Shown: positions 33,692 to 46,489 of the stretch, in pieces | How positions within the stretch are numbered: position 1 is the first letter of the stretch | Layout: every line of letters begins with the position of its first letter | DNA from: Chrysopilus asiliformis | Lineage: Eukaryota > Arthropoda > Insecta > Diptera > Rhagionidae | Length of the DNA stretch: 64,000 nt | Reading direction: 5' to 3' | Assembly: GCA_964034945.1 (NCBI GenBank) | Contig: OZ035960.1 | Location: 19,703,487-19,767,486, forward strand | Notes under the pieces: generated by a model | What the model was told of the DNA's origin: nothing | Database searches by the model: none | What the model saw: only the letters and a program-made list of their open reading frames with translations | Position numbers and translations under genes: made by a program

Positions 33692-36156
33692 CAAGCTGTT
33701 TGATACAACAATATCTCCGATGTCCTACATTAGAGTCTAGAAAAAATTATGTCTCAAAATTGGCTGCCGATGAAAACAGATTTCAGAATTGTAATCAGCA
33801 AGCCAAAATTTATAAAAAAAACACTCGAATAAGCAGAATTCAAAACAATGCTATTAGCATTTAAGGCCAATGTTAATAGGTTAATAGCACAACTTTCCCC
33901 CTCCTTATCAAGATTTTTTCTGTGGGTGATTATACCGCCGCTACCGAAAACCGCCTGCTTCTTCCCCTGTAAATGTGTGACGTTTTTTATTGGAATTTCC
34001 ATATTTTGTGAACCCATTTGTTCAAAAACGTTTAAATTTAAATTCAAAAAAATATTTATTCAAAAGATTTTTTTGGATCTCCCAAATGTAAAAAGAACAC
34101 ATTCTTAAAAAAGGATTTAATTCTTCATAAAGCAGTAAGAAACCACCTTCGATTCATCCTTTTCGGTCCTTCCGTCAACAAATGTTTTTTAACCCTCAAA
34201 TTATCTAAATCACTCCATTAAATTATCATATCGAAATATCTATAGCTCCTGTGAAAAAAAAACTCACTCCAATGCTTTTCCAAATCTAATTTATAAATTA
34301 CACCGAAAAAAATCAAATCACAACTAATTAAATATTCAATTAATCCTTTGTAAATAAATTAATTCCTTTTTGCCCAAATTTCCTCTACGCCTGAGTTTTG
34401 TTTATTTAACTACTTTTGAGTCCTGTGTGAATCAACCCAGAAAAGGGGTTTTTCCTGTCGCAGCGCCAGTACAAGATCGTCGTAGTAACTAAAACTCTTT
34501 TTCAGAAATAATCAAAATAAAGAGTGAGAACACAAAAAAAAACAACAGCAAAATCATCAAAATACCGAATTCAATGTTAGCCCCCGTTTCTTGTCTCACA
34601 GCTAATGTTTTAGGCCTTTAGAAAATTTTGAACATGTGCTACTCGACTTTAATCCTTGCAGATACAAATTTCGGTCTCTTGTTGTTTTTTGTTATTGTTG
34701 CTGTTTATGCTGTTTGTGCTGTTATCCGAACCCTCTTTCATTTTCATCTCAAAGCAATCCCGTTCAACTTTTGCCTTATACGCCTAGCTATGGATGTTTT
34801 TATAATATAGGCTGGTTTATGCTTGATATTTTATACTACAATACATAATAAAATGTAGTAAGAAATGAACTGTCGAGGGATTATGGAAATTCTTCTCAAA
34901 AGCTTAACATCAGAGTGGTGTTACCGACAATTCTCCACTTCTTCGCTTTTTAACACAGGGGCGGATGGTTGAGTTGAGTTTTTTTTTGTATTCCTTTATC
35001 CAGTGATGAGTTTTTTGTATTGAATGAGTTGGGGATGGGCTGCGATGAGGAACCGGGATTATTCTGGGGTTGAATTTTATAGTACATCATTCAGAACAAG
35101 GCAAAAGTGACAGCTTCCATCTGCGATATGATGACGAATCAGAAAAAGGAGAAATAATATTTTCTTTATAATTGCTTCCTTGGAACAAAGCATCTCATCG
35201 TCATTTCGTTGATGGACAAGCACGATGGTGAGATAATCCCAAGGATAGCAAGAATAGAAAGCAGATCCACCCTCATTCTACGATGATGGGTCCCATTCTC
35301 TAGATAACCGTGACTGAAACGAACGTCGACAGGGCAGCGGTGGTGACAAGGGCGAATTGAATACAAAGGTATGGGTAGGAAAAGCATTGGGATCCGCATT
35401 CGAGGGACAATGTCATGAATTTCAAATTTTCCTTCTGTATTGACATGAAGGGGCTGTTAATTAGGAAGGGACCTACGATGATGATGACCCTGTCTCCGAA
35501 TTGAATATTAATGAATGTGTTGGTGAACATTTTTTAATAAAATTACTAATTCGACCGGATTTTAAAATGTTACACGAACCTAACCAAGAATTACCGAACT
35601 GTGACTGCCAGCGTCTTGCGTCTTACGTCTCTCGTTGAGATAATTTTTGCTTTTCCAAAGGGTAGTCGCACTGAGAAATCTTTCCCCATTTCAAATACAT
35701 ATTTAGCCAAAAAGGCTTTACTTTGTTATTGGAAATAGTGCATGGTGGGATTGTGGTTTTGAAATTTCCACCGAATTGTTTCAGCACTCATAAAAAAAAT
35801 CACAGTAAAGTCCAATATTTTTACATTCGCAAAAAAATGGATATATCCACTTAGACCTCTCAGTAGCTGCACATAAAATATGTTATACATATTTAGGTGA
35901 GATGTACTTCGTAAATGCGACTGTGATATTAAATCCCATACAAAAACACAAAAAACCATGAGAAAGCGTGAAATATATATAGGAGTGATAGCAGAGGAAG
36001 AGTGAGGGGGTTTGTTAAAGGTTAAAATTAGCGTAAAGAAGACATAACGCTAATTTAAACTTTAACCTATTTTAGATACAGCAATACCACTTCCCGGTTC
36101 ATCCACAATGAGTTGGAACTTACTCAGCCTTTGTTCCCAGGTCTGACTTTTCCAAG
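33692..36156. other. Intergenic DNA, nothing recognised
   Basis: Overlapping short frames on opposite strands (for example 33754-34047 and 33848-34108) are mutual shadows. No family, RNA gene or repeat end was seen. Confidence 0.4.
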
Positions 36157-36454
36157 GTGCACAACCACGGCATACAGACAACCAAGGTATGCCGTAAACT
36201 CAAATCTGACATTTCTTTGCAACGTCACTTGTGCCGATTAGTTCGTCAAGTGCAGAGGGAATTTTGTATTCTGGATGGTTTTTTTTAAATTTGTGCGATT
36301 TAAATAAGATATTTGTAAATTAGTGGACTGATTGCATTAAATAGTGATCAATAAACATAAAAATTAATTAAAAAAAGTCGGCACAAATGACGTCACACAT
36401 GACTATCAAAAGTTTACAGCATACCTTGGTTGTCTGTATGCCGTGGTGCACAAC
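36157..36454. mobile_element. MULE-type MITE with 9-bp target duplication
   Basis: The element 36166-36445 (280 bp) has inverted ends CACGGCATACAGACAACCAA and complement, pairing for about 37 bp with one indel. It is flanked by perfect 9-bp direct repeats GTGCACAAC at 36157-36165 and 36446-36454. Nine-bp duplications are the hallmark of Mutator-like elements. It is non-coding. Confidence 0.9.
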
Positions 36455-36510
36455 TTGCAGGGAAATGATTCGAATGGATTTTAATGAGCGAAATCTTTTC
36501 TTGTAAGAGG

Positions 36511-36750
36511 GCCTCTCTAATGGTGAAACCCGGATCCAAATCCTTTCAAAATTGTTTAAAATAACAGAAGAGGGGTTTAAAGAGAAAGGAGCGAGTAGAT
36601 ATTTAGTAGGTGAATATTTTTCTTAAGGGCTAACCTCTCTAAGGGTGAAAATCGGATCCAAATTCTTTCAGAATTGCAGGAGATAGCTGAAAAGATTTAC
36701 AGGCCTGACCTCTCTAATTATAATAACTAGATCGGAATCCCTTCCGCCGT
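36511..36750. repeat. Diverged tandem repeat, three units
   Basis: Three imperfect copies of a block with CCTCTCTAA-GGTGAAA and CGGATCCAAATYCTTTCA begin at about 36511, 36631 and 36707. Unit lengths differ because of indels. Confidence 0.6.
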
Positions 36751-36932
36751 TCAAGAGAAGGAAGAGAAAATTTTGAAAACCGATAACCATCTCAATGATA
36801 CTTAAAATAGGTTCGTAGTTTCTCAGAATTCCGCTCACAAAAAAATACGACTTTGCTTTATAATATTAATCTGATAATGCAATATGATAAGATTGTATTA
36901 TTGGGTTTGAAAATAAATATTTTTTTCGAATT

Positions 36933-37290
36933 AATTGCGTCTATTTCATACGCAGGGCAAGATTTGCCATGCTACTTGCTGGTCAGTCAAAAACAGTGGG
37001 TTTTGATGAAAAAAGAAGAAAATCGTTACCCTGCTATTTCTATAATTAATAGTTTTTGATTAATGGTAAAACTATACCGGGCCTCATTTTTTAAAAAGAA
37101 AGTCCGAGTTGAAAAATTAATGACCAACAAAGAGAATACTAGTTTTTTTTTCTAGTTTTTTTTCAACTGAGATTTTCTTTTTAAAAAATAAAGCTCATCA
37201 TAGTAAGTCCGCTTCAGATTTTGTTGAATTTATTCATTGCCCTGCCAAACTGCCCCTCGTATGAAATAGACATATGTTTAATTGCAATAA
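36933..37290. repeat. Foldback region with nested small hairpin
   Basis: GTCTATTTCATACG at about 36938 and its complement CGTATGAAATAGAC at about 37258 enclose GCAGGGCAA / TTGCCCTGC blocks. A further imperfect hairpin lies at about 37080-37195 (a TTTTTAAAAAGAAA and TTTCTTTTTAAAAAA pair). This is possibly an old TIR element with a nested insertion. No target duplication is clear. Confidence 0.45.
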
Positions 37291-37353
37291 AGTCACCATA
37301 AAATGTTTAATTGCAATAATTTTTGTTGTCGGTTTTTAGAATTTTCTAAAAAT

Positions 37354-37455
37354 ATCCCAAATAACCAAATAGGGCGTAAAGTGGTCGTGGCGACTTTAAC
37401 ATCGAATCTTTATGGTCGCGACGACCACTTTACGCCCTATTTGGTTACTTGGGAT
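37354..37455 (+). mobile_element. 102-bp near-perfect palindromic MITE, copy 1
   Basis: The ends ATCCCAAATAACCAAATAGG and complement pair over about 40 bp per arm, through GGGCGTAAAGTGGTCGTGGC, with a short asymmetric loop. Copy 2 at 45312-45413 has the same length and is in opposite orientation judged from the loop. Confidence 0.88.
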
Positions 37456-37911
37456 TGCTTTGAATAGACCAAAACTATCTATACCTTGGATTTCAATTGC
37501 AAATCCAAAAAAATGATTTGATTTTTCCATTTTATAATGTAAAAATTATAAATGGAAAAAATCTTACCACCAGTTAATAAACTCAAAACATAGGCAAAAA
37601 ATATGCGAAAATATATAAAGTGAAAAATAAGTCCAAAGTAGAAGGTCTCAACAACAGTTTTATTATAGGTTTTCTCTATTTCAAACAACATTTTCAACAC
37701 CACGCGTCTCTCATTTATTTTTATTTACAATTTACTCTTAGCGATTTACCAATTCAAACCTAATCGAATTTTTCCGATTTTTATTGTCACATGCGTGTTC
37801 AAAAACCGATTTTTTTTAAATCGGAACCATTGTTCACAACCTAAGATATTAGTTGGGCTCAAAAGAAGTTTAGAAATCGAAATTTTTTAAACCTTATTTA
37901 AAAGCTGAACA
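37456..37911. other. AT-rich DNA, nothing recognised
   Basis: A 74-codon minus frame (37479-37703) is hydrophobic and AT-driven, with no family resemblance. Confidence 0.4.
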
Positions 37912-37954
37912 AACCTGGTCCCGTGCGAGTCCGCCTTATACACGTTTTACTGTA
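37912..37954 (-). mobile_element. Solo end related to the 14648-15019 element
   Basis: On the minus strand it reads TACAGTAAAACGTGTATAAG followed by GCGGACTCGCACGGGACCAGG-like sequence. This matches the left end of the element at 14646 (a TCGCACGGAACAGG block at the same distance). The other end is not found. Confidence 0.6.
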
Positions 37955-39858
37955 TAAAAATTTATTAACATAAAAATTCACTTGGAAACTTTTTGAACGA
38001 AAAACAAGGTTCATTATAAAGATCTCAACTTATAACCACATTTAATATAATATCTTTTTCCGAATATCATCTCCTTTTGCTTTCGCTCCAGAAAATCGTT
38101 ACATTTTTCATGCTTTTCTAGGTTCTTTTAATCCAAAGAAAATTAGGTTTTACACTTTATATGACATTTTTTTCCATATTTCTTGAATATTTATTACACC
38201 ACAGTGGGCGGGCTAAATAACTTTTTGGCTTTTAATTTTGAAGAAATAATCCCAACCATGTCCCCAGCGGTGTCACGAGTACACGCGTTTTAATACGCGA
38301 ATTAAATTTCCTCTTCAGTTCGCATCACATCAAAGGCGGAAAAGGAGCCCGAAAAACCCCTTAAGGTAGTCTACCATGAAAAAAAAATTCCATTACTTCT
38401 GGGCTACTGATATACTAATTCGGGAACCGAGTACAGAAGCGTCCAAAAGGCGATCCACCAAATGACTTTAATAGTTGGATAATTTTTTGGGTTTGGTGAT
38501 GGTTTGTCGGTTGGTTGCGCCTTTTTGGCATTTAATGTGTTAATGTTGTGACTTTTGGTAGAATTTTGACGACAGACCGATTTAGTTGATTTTTAATTAT
38601 TTACACACATGGAAAGTCATTTTTGGTGGTGAATTTCATACGATTTCTTCCCCGCCTTTGCACAACAGAAAATTCCCCTACTCATCGGATGGATGTACTT
38701 AAAGGATAACATTTTAATTTCTGGATAATTTTGACGAGGCACGTGTTCCAATTTCATATGATGACGATAATGTTGATACGACGCAAACAGAGATTTACTT
38801 AATATTAAGTATGGGGAAATATATTACATTTATCTGTAGATACACGCGTTCATATCGATGTTTTATGTATAGGTGAAAAGAGATCCCATAGTAAAAGAAA
38901 ATGAGGCGACATATATACATATATTGGAAAAATGTGGCATGAGGCATAACTTTACCATGCATATAGTGAGAACTCCTTTATAGAGAGGGTTATAAGGATA
39001 TCTACAATACTATAAACGCATATTTCCCATATACATCTATGTGTAATGATAAGCAATTCAGTTTGTACATCTAATTTAAATAATCAGATAACTTCTTGGT
39101 TTGACATTATGTTGTGCAGAGACACATCGTTCGTATATGTGCGTACGTAACGTAAATTCCGGACCAAATAGCAGAAATCCGGTTTGATACTGTACGGTAC
39201 TGTACGCAAATATAAAGCTGCCAGAAGCACTCTCTTTCATTAAATGGGATTGTTATCATGTGGGTAGCGTAGTCGTCATAATTTCATTTAATTATCAATA
39301 TTTACATTTTTCTCTTAAATTTACATTTTTATCAGAAAAATTTCACGTTAAAGTGTTTTAAACGAATGTGTAAATGCAATGGGATTCCGTAAAATTATTT
39401 AGATACATTGCTTCCGTTTGACATTACTTATGTATATTATGATGTTTAAATGAAATTTTCATTCTGAATTTAAATAATTTTTAAACACGTTTTCAGGTCA
39501 GAAATATATTTTTTTTTTGCCTCATAACATAACCATTTTAATGTAAAATAAATTTAAAAAATAATCCAAATTACCGAATTGAGAAATCATAATTGAAGAG
39601 ATTTCCATGTATTTTCTTTTTATATTTGTTTAACGAAAAAAAATTAAACAAAGAAAAAAAGTATGCTTTACTCAAAATTAAAAAAATAAATCAACACTAA
39701 TCGATTTTTGTTGGATTTCGCTATATTTATAGTAGGAAACAAATCTCCTTGTACGAGTATATGTAAATAGATTGATTTCACACTACAGATTGATTTTACA
39801 CAAAGGCAACGGATTTTCGCTCATTAATTGGTGTGATTTCATAAAAAAAATATCATAT
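37955..39858. other. Intergenic DNA, nothing recognised
   Basis: Unique AT-rich sequence with no gene or element ends seen. Confidence 0.4.
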
Positions 39859-39906
39859 GTGATCAACACAAAACTTTCCCCTGCAATATTTAGTTCCAAA
39901 AAAAAC

Positions 39907-40368
39907 TTAACAAAAGCTATAATTGACAATCTGGCAATTATTGAAAACCCGTATGGTGATAAAATTCCACTTTGAAGTCCAACTTTTCAATAAGATTTTT
40001 AAAATTTATTCCAATCGAATTTTGATGTATGGGAGTTTTATGTAGAATCATATCCTAAATAACTTTTGTTCTTGGACTTTTTTGATAAGATGCACCGTTT
40101 TTGAGATATTCGCCATTAACTAACTTAGCCTTGCATTTTACGAAAAACCAAATTTCAAGTCTCTAGCTCAATCCGTGCGCCTACAATCCGCGCCACAGAC
40201 GGACGGACAGACAGACAGACAGACGGACGGACATGGAAAATTCAATTTTTTTTATCATTCTAAACACACTGGTGTAATTCATTTTTGTGTGTGATGACGG
40301 GATCTTGGCGTTACAAACGGTAAGGCAAAGTTAATATACCCTTTGGTTTCACCACATGTGTATAAATA
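39907..40368 (+). mobile_element. Repeat family Y, copy A
   Basis: It starts with AACAAAAGCTATAATTG and a CCCGTATGGTGAT block and ends with ACCCTTTGGTTTCACCA. Before the end it has TTTCAAGTCTCTAGCTCAAT, a short GGACAGAC microsatellite and ACACTGGTGTAATTCATTTT. The start block and end block are partial inverted repeats. It is non-coding and sits inside family X. Confidence 0.75.
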
Positions 40369-40579
40369 TGTGAAAAATAATGTTTTTCAAATATCTCGAG
40401 AACCTTTAAAGATACGCAAAAACCGTTAAAGGAAAAAATGCAAGAAATTTAAAAAAGAAATTTGTTATAATTAATTTTTTCCTAGAAGTGCATAATTTCC
40501 GAGAAATTTTCAAAAACAAACTTAATTTTTTTGAAATATGTTGACAATTTTTAGATATACATACGTATAAACCGTTTAA

Positions 40580-40892
40580 CACGTTGGCCACCAGCCAAAA
40601 AAACGCATACTACGCTAGTATACACTGGGAAAAAACGCAAAAATCATTTCTGTACAATGTGAGTCACCAGTGAACACGAATCGAATAAAATATAACGGAA
40701 AAAACTTACCACAACAAAATTTTCACATGAAATATGCTCCACAAAAAAAACCCCTTTGTACCGCACGAGCGACTGCACCATGGAACTTGAGAAACTGACG
40801 GTAATAACAATAGTGTGTGTACACCGGTGACTCACATTGTCCCTGTGGGTGACACGCTGCGATCACCGGTGACTCACATGGTAGCCAACGTG
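40580..40892. mobile_element. piggyBac-type MITE, TTAA duplication
   Basis: The ends CACGTTGGCCACC and its near-complement GGTAGCCAACGTG are flanked by TTAA (40576-40579, 40893-40896), the duplication diagnostic of piggyBac transposition. Repeated GTGACTCAC/GGTGACTCACAT words lie subterminally. It is 313 bp and non-coding. Confidence 0.88.
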
Positions 40893-41138
40893 TTAAGAAA
40901 AAAATATAGAAAATTTTATATCATTTAAATTTTGTTATATTGGTTTTTTCTGACAAATGCATATGTTTCGAGAAATTTTCAAAAAACCGTATTTATTCAA
41001 AAAATTGTAAGGGTGGTACACGTTAGAGCTATGTACCGTAACTTTACCAAAATTTGACAGAAAACTACTATTTTTGTGAAACTTATTCAGGAAAAGTTTC
41101 AACTCACTAGGTCTACGCATTTTCGAGTTATTTAACAC

Positions 41139-41377
41139 TCTAACTGCCACGTCAGTCAAAAAGACCTGACACCTAACTGTACACAACGGCCACGATGAAA
41201 ATTATTAAAGTGTTCGCTGCAACCGCAACGATTTTTTGTAGTTGCACAAATTTTATGGTAATAAAATAACATTTAGGTATAATTTTGTTTCAATTTTTTT
41301 TTTCTCTTAGTGCCTTTTTGACTGACAACTGACAACTAAATATTCGAAAAAGGCTTAAAACTGTCGTGGCAGTTAGA
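41139..41377. mobile_element. Short-TIR element inside family X
   Basis: TCTAACTGCCACG and its complement bound 239 bp. Inner inverted blocks AGTCAAAAAG / CTTTTTGACT also pair. The uninterrupted family X copy at about 55140-55205 has different sequence at this point, so the element appears to have replaced or displaced the microsatellite part. No clean target duplication is seen. Confidence 0.65.
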
Positions 41378-41488
41378 TAATTTTGCCTTCAACGGATTTC
41401 GTATTGATCAGAAATTTTCTCTCTGCCCCCGTTCTAGAGTGGGTCTCTGTCATGAAGACAATCATATCCCTCTATAGAAGAGGAAAGT

Positions 41489-43576
41489 CAAAAATTAGTT
41501 CTAAATTAATTTCGCCTCAATCCAAAAACTTCCCTTTCAAATATCCCATGTGTTGTCTAAAAAGCCGTTCACTGCTTCATAGTAAAAAAAAAAACTATTT
41601 TAAATTGGCTTTCAAAATTCACTTTGAAATTGGAGACAATAAAACTTTGATTGCACCCTAAAATGTCTTTCAGTAAATTTCGGTTTAACATAATAAAACA
41701 TGGACTTGTCAAAACCAACAATGGTTGCCTGCCTATACCACAATATTCTTTACTGACAAGTTTTTTGTCATCAAGTATTACCCACCTTTACCACAATACC
41801 CGACATATTTCAATCCATATTTCAATCAAAATATCCTAAAACCAATTTTTAAACTTTTTCGAAAGAGAGCGTTTCCCTCATAATACCAGAAATTTATATA
41901 GGAAATATGAATTTTTTTAGTCGTACCTGGGTAAGTGAAAAACCTCTATAACTGGGATGGATTGTTCGGTCCAAAAGTTTTCCAATTGAAGTGGGAACTT
42001 AGGATAAATGGAAAGCCCCTATAAGTGGAATGTTGTGAGTTCCTACTTATGCAGGAAAACGCTTTAAATACTCCAAACACTCCAAATTTGAAAATAGAAA
42101 ACTTTTTTACATCATATTCTTGCGTAATTCGAAAAATTCGTCCATTATCTCCACACCTCGATAATTTTTTAAAACATTAAATTCTAAAAGAATTTTGTTA
42201 TTTAACAGAAACAATCGATATTGCCTGAAGCGCCGATAAAAAGTTGCTCTAATAATCTCTCATATTATGAAAACATTTGGTGTTGTTTGAATTGCATAAG
42301 CGCTAACCCTTTAAGCATCATAATGGCGTCAATTATCCCTAAAGGATCATTAAAAATAATAGAAAAATAGTTAGCTTGCCCAAATAGGCAATAAATTTTC
42401 CCATAATTCCAATGACCCTAAAGTCTAGCAGACAGATTTTTTATTTCGTTAACTTTGTTAGCACCTAATAAAATCTAATCGCGGTATCGTATACGATTAT
42501 GGTTACCATATTATCAATATATAATTCAGAGTTTATCCTTTTAAACCTCCTTATACATCGATTCGGCTGTCTTTCTGTTGAAAACTTTAGTAAGACACGT
42601 ATATTCGGTTTAAAGTCACACACCCCCGCCCCCCACGACATAAAATAATTTTATCGTCGACTGTTAAATGTAATATTCAAAACCGAATTTCGGATATCAA
42701 ATCAGGCCACCTTATTCACTGTAATGGTCTAATGATAATCCATTTCCTTTATTATATCAAGCTATATTCCGCCTACCCTAGAAATGATGTAAAATTGTCT
42801 CAAATCTAATATCATCAAAATGTTAGGATATCCGGTGGCTGTGGTGGGTGGTGAATCATGTGGCGGTAATATATATTTTGCTATAAATAGATTGGATAGT
42901 GAATTGGAGCTATCAATTAATTTCGCCTTGCCATGTAAACAAACCTTGCCATTGGCACCACAACAAGGGACGGCACTATATTAAAGTTTACTATTATTAT
43001 AATACATAGTGAGTAACTAGTACTAATACTACATATCTTGGTTGATACCAAGTGACGTTTCTGGGGTTGTCGGGTATAGATGAACAACGGAATGAATCGT
43101 TTTTGTTATGATATTTTCCTGCTATATCTTTTATTACTCAAGGATCCCATCTTAGAGATTTTATGTAGAGAAAATCTATCAAGGGTATAATCAGAAAAAC
43201 ACCCAAAATGACCTTATTTATGTTTATTTTCGGGTTTTGCTTCGTATATCAAAGAAAGTCGCCTTTTAATAGAAAATCTAGGTTATAATTAAACGGACGT
43301 CATCGAAGGAATTAAATTTCTAAGATGTGGACATCTAACCGGTCATCACTTTCTTCTTTCAAATTAGACCTTTACCTTTACTCCTTGTTAGTAATTCATC
43401 AAAGAACATTGTCTTACTATGGGGAAAACAAAGTCTTAAGAACTTTAAATTAGTTTTTCTTGAATTTAAGGGTTCGCTTCTAGGAGATTATCTATACCTT
43501 TTTCTAAATTCATACTCTTGTCTAGTGAAGTGAATATACATTAAATAGTCTTTTAAGGTATTTTTAACTATTTAAA
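41489..43576. other. Intergenic DNA, nothing recognised
   Basis: No coding frame above about 60 codons outside repeats, no element ends and no RNA gene were recognised. Confidence 0.4.
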
Positions 43577-43700
43577 TATATAAAAACGTTTGTCACGACT
43601 GATTGACTGTCTCATCAACGCCCAGCTCAAACCCCTAGAGCTAGAAATCTGAAATGTTCTATCCATAGACACTAACCGGTACTTTAACCCAGGTACTCTA
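43577..43700 (+). mobile_element. Helitron-like 5' end fragment
   Basis: AAATATATAAAAACGTTTGT followed by GACTGTCTCATCAACGCCCA and a CTAGAGCTAGAAATCTGAAA block resembles the start layout of the Helitrons here. No CTAG 3' terminus could be assigned. Confidence 0.35.
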
Positions 43701-43804
43701 TATGGGAATCATATTGGTGTATATTAGATTTATTATACGAACCAATCGTCGAACACAAGAATGAATTACCCCAGGGAGTTTGGCATGTTTCTCTTTCCGT
43801 ATGT

Positions 43805-43945
43805 CCGCATGTTTGTCTGTCTGTCTGTCCATCCGTTCATCCGTGAACACCATAGCTATCAAAGGAATTGAGCTAGAGAAATTTTGAGTTCAATGGGCAA
43901 AATCGGACCAATTATTGCCCCCTCCCATATAGAAATGAATTTTAT
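43805..43945 (-). mobile_element. Repeat family Z, copy 2 (inverted)
   Basis: On the minus strand it shows GGGAGGGGGCAATAATTGGT, AAATTTCTCTAGCTCAATTC, ATAGCTATGGTGTTCAC and a (GACAGACAGACA) run, in the same order as 10848-11066. Confidence 0.6.
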
Positions 43946-44111
43946 TTTTCTGATCATATCAAAAAAAAAATATGTTAAGACAAAATGTGTTTAAAATAAG
44001 ATTTGACAGAACATTTCCTCACTCCAAACCCAATTGAATAACTCTTTCCTTTTTACCCTATACAAATTAACTTTTTTTAAATCAGAATTCAATCTGTCCG
44101 CATATAGAGTA

Positions 44112-44531
44112 CTAGCAGACCATACGTTGCCAGCTTAAAGTTTTTTGTATAAATTTTAGAATGCCAAAAAACCATAAATAACTCAAAAACTTTTGGGAAA
44201 AAACGTTATCCTTACGGGACCTTCTGTTTCGCATTTTGAAATTCCAACACCGACTTCCGGGGAAAACGGAAAAAGGATATTTGCGTTATCCTTTCTGGAC
44301 CTTCCGTTTCGAATTTTGAAAATCTAATACGGAATTCGTTATCAGCGACCTCCTAATGCCAATTTTTCCCGGGAAAAAGGATATTTTCATTATCCTTACA
44401 GGACCTTCCGTTTCGAATTTTAAAAATTTAACATCATTTGCAAAAAACCGCGTAAAAATCGGTCCAGTAGTTTTTGAGTTTTGTAATCTCAAACCAACAG
44501 ACCATCCAACAGACAAACTTCCATTTTAAGA
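44112..44531 (-). mobile_element. Non-autonomous Helitron (Helitron A), copy 2
   Basis: On the minus strand it begins TCTTAAAATGGAAGTTTGTC after an A and ends CTAG before a T (complement at 44111). The interior repeats CGGAAGGTCC and ATCCTTTTTCCC blocks as in 493-1005. It is non-coding. Confidence 0.75.
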
Positions 44532-45311
44532 TTTGGCAAATGTAGTTTTGCTTATTTTTTCTATATGAAAAGAACGAAAATATGAAAACCAAAGACACCT
44601 AAAATAGTTAAAGATTTTAAACTATTTCCAGAGCTTGCCGGAATTCGACGAAAATGATGAAGGTCACATTAACATTTTGGGTCTATAAACCCGGCTTTAA
44701 ACGATTTGTAAACTTCAAAAACCCCAGACAAAATCTTTTAATAGCATAATTTTTGTTTTTCAGGTTATATGCTAAAGTGATGAGATTTTTGTAATCGTAA
44801 AAAGTGGGTGCCTAAAATTTCACAAACGGAACTAGTTTTATCAATATAAGTGAAATCAGAAAAAAAAACTCTAGCCCGCAGGTTTTCCAGGAAACGAATT
44901 TCTTAATTTTCCCAATACTCACTAATTCTAAAAATTAATATCTCGCAAACAGTTTATCGTAAATAACCGATATTTATATCAAAAAGTAGTAACATTTTCT
45001 AACCATTAAAAAAAAAGAATATAGCAAAAAAAAATACTACATAATTTTAATTTTGTACGCCCCAGCAAAATTCCTCGAAAACGTTTTCCCGCCCACCGAT
45101 CTTATTGAAATTTCTTTTACATATAACTTAAAAAATAAAAAAGGTATGTCTATCGGTTCCGGAAGTAGATATAAATACCGTAACTTGTAAAAAAAATGGA
45201 ACCGATAGACCGGTCGAACAGCGGCGGACAAACGAACACGAATTGTGTATAATTTGCTGAGCAACAAAAGTTTTTTTATGAAATTCAGACGAAAAAAAGT
45301 TTTTTAAACGG
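44532..45311. other. AT-rich DNA, nothing recognised
   Basis: No coding or repeat feature was seen. The overlapping minus frames near 45037-45355 are not protein-like. Confidence 0.4.
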
Positions 45312-45413
45312 ATCCCAAGTAACCAAATAGGGCGTAAAGTGGTCGTGGCGACCATAAAGATTCGATGTTAAAGTCGCCACGACCACTTTACGCCTTATTT
45401 GGTTACTTGGGAT
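45312..45413 (-). mobile_element. 102-bp near-perfect palindromic MITE, copy 2
   Basis: The ends ATCCCAAGTAACCAAATAGG and complement pair almost perfectly. The loop is the reverse complement of copy 1's loop (GATTCGATGTTAAAGTC versus GACTTTAACATCGAATC), so it is in opposite orientation. Confidence 0.88.
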
Positions 45414-46489
45414 GTTAAATTGAGTACTCCATTTCGAAAGGACAAAATCCCTAATTAGCCCTCCGGCAATGTTTTAGATAAAATTATTTTGGAAAATAAA
45501 CAAAATAACATCTTGTTATAGTTTCCATTTTAAATCAGATACCCCAAAAATATTTTATATTTATCGCTGCCTAAATTATTGCTGGTGTCATTACTCTAAT
45601 TTATGGATAAAGGCAAAATTACGTAGAATTATCGGACTTTTCTATACCTTCCAGTACAAATTTAAAAAATACCCGTACCTTAATAACATAGATTTAAGAT
45701 GTTTGCCTACGACAAACTATAAATACCAAATAAATTAATAATCTTGCCCGTTAACCGAAAGCATATTTATCTCGCCTTGAACTAACTCAAAACTTTCCGG
45801 CAAAGATATTCTTATAAACCGTCGCATCCTTGAAAAGTCTCATATCTTGAAAATGTAAATCAACCATGGTGTTTTTCTACCATTATCTGCTTCAGATTAC
45901 AAGACCTTTTTCTGTCTACTGTTTTGAACGAAACAATGTTAGAGTTTAAGTGTAGTATGGGCTTGATTTATAAAATTGCCTTTAACCGTTTATATTTATA
46001 ACATATTAAGTAAATATGTAAAATATTTGGCCCTGAATTGCTAACCTGGTTTCGTTTCCTTTTCACGGTGATGGCTTCATATCAACCTTAAAAAAATTGT
46101 TTTAACGCTAATACTCATCTGTATGGAGAAATGGGAAAACACACAAAATTTTCAATTTTCAACTCGTATAAGTGAACATAAAACCAGAGAACAGTATCGA
46201 TTTTATATCTTGTTGGTTACTTGTACACATATATTTTTCATGTGTGATCCTATGAGGCAACGTGTTTAACCCTTAACCTAAAAAAAAATTTACTTACGCT
46301 TTAATTTTTTGCCAGCTTTGAATTGGTGCTGGTAACGTCAACTGGGACCAGTTACTGGTGTGCTATTTGCTAATCAAAAAGCAGCTGTAAACTATCTATA
46401 AGTGATGGCGCATTGATTTTTTTTTGCTTTTACATAAGAAGAACGTGTTAAAATGTCTGGTTTTTAAAAGCATTTATTTAGCTTGCCTG
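45414..46489. other. Intergenic DNA, nothing recognised
   Basis: Unique AT-rich sequence. No feature could be supported. Confidence 0.4.

Larger units (their letters stand above)
39859..41488 (+). mobile_element. Repeat family X, split by three insertions
   Basis: The family X blocks occur in the same order as at 54771-55310: GTGATCAACACAAAACTTTC, the CTCGAGAACC block, the AAGTGCATAAT-TTCC-GAGAAATTTT block, CTAGGTCTACGCATTTTCGA, and the end GATCAGAAA...GAGGAAAGT. They are interrupted by family Y (39907-40368), a piggyBac-type MITE (40580-40892) and another TIR element (41139-41377). Uninterrupted X is about 540 bp. Confidence 0.75.
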
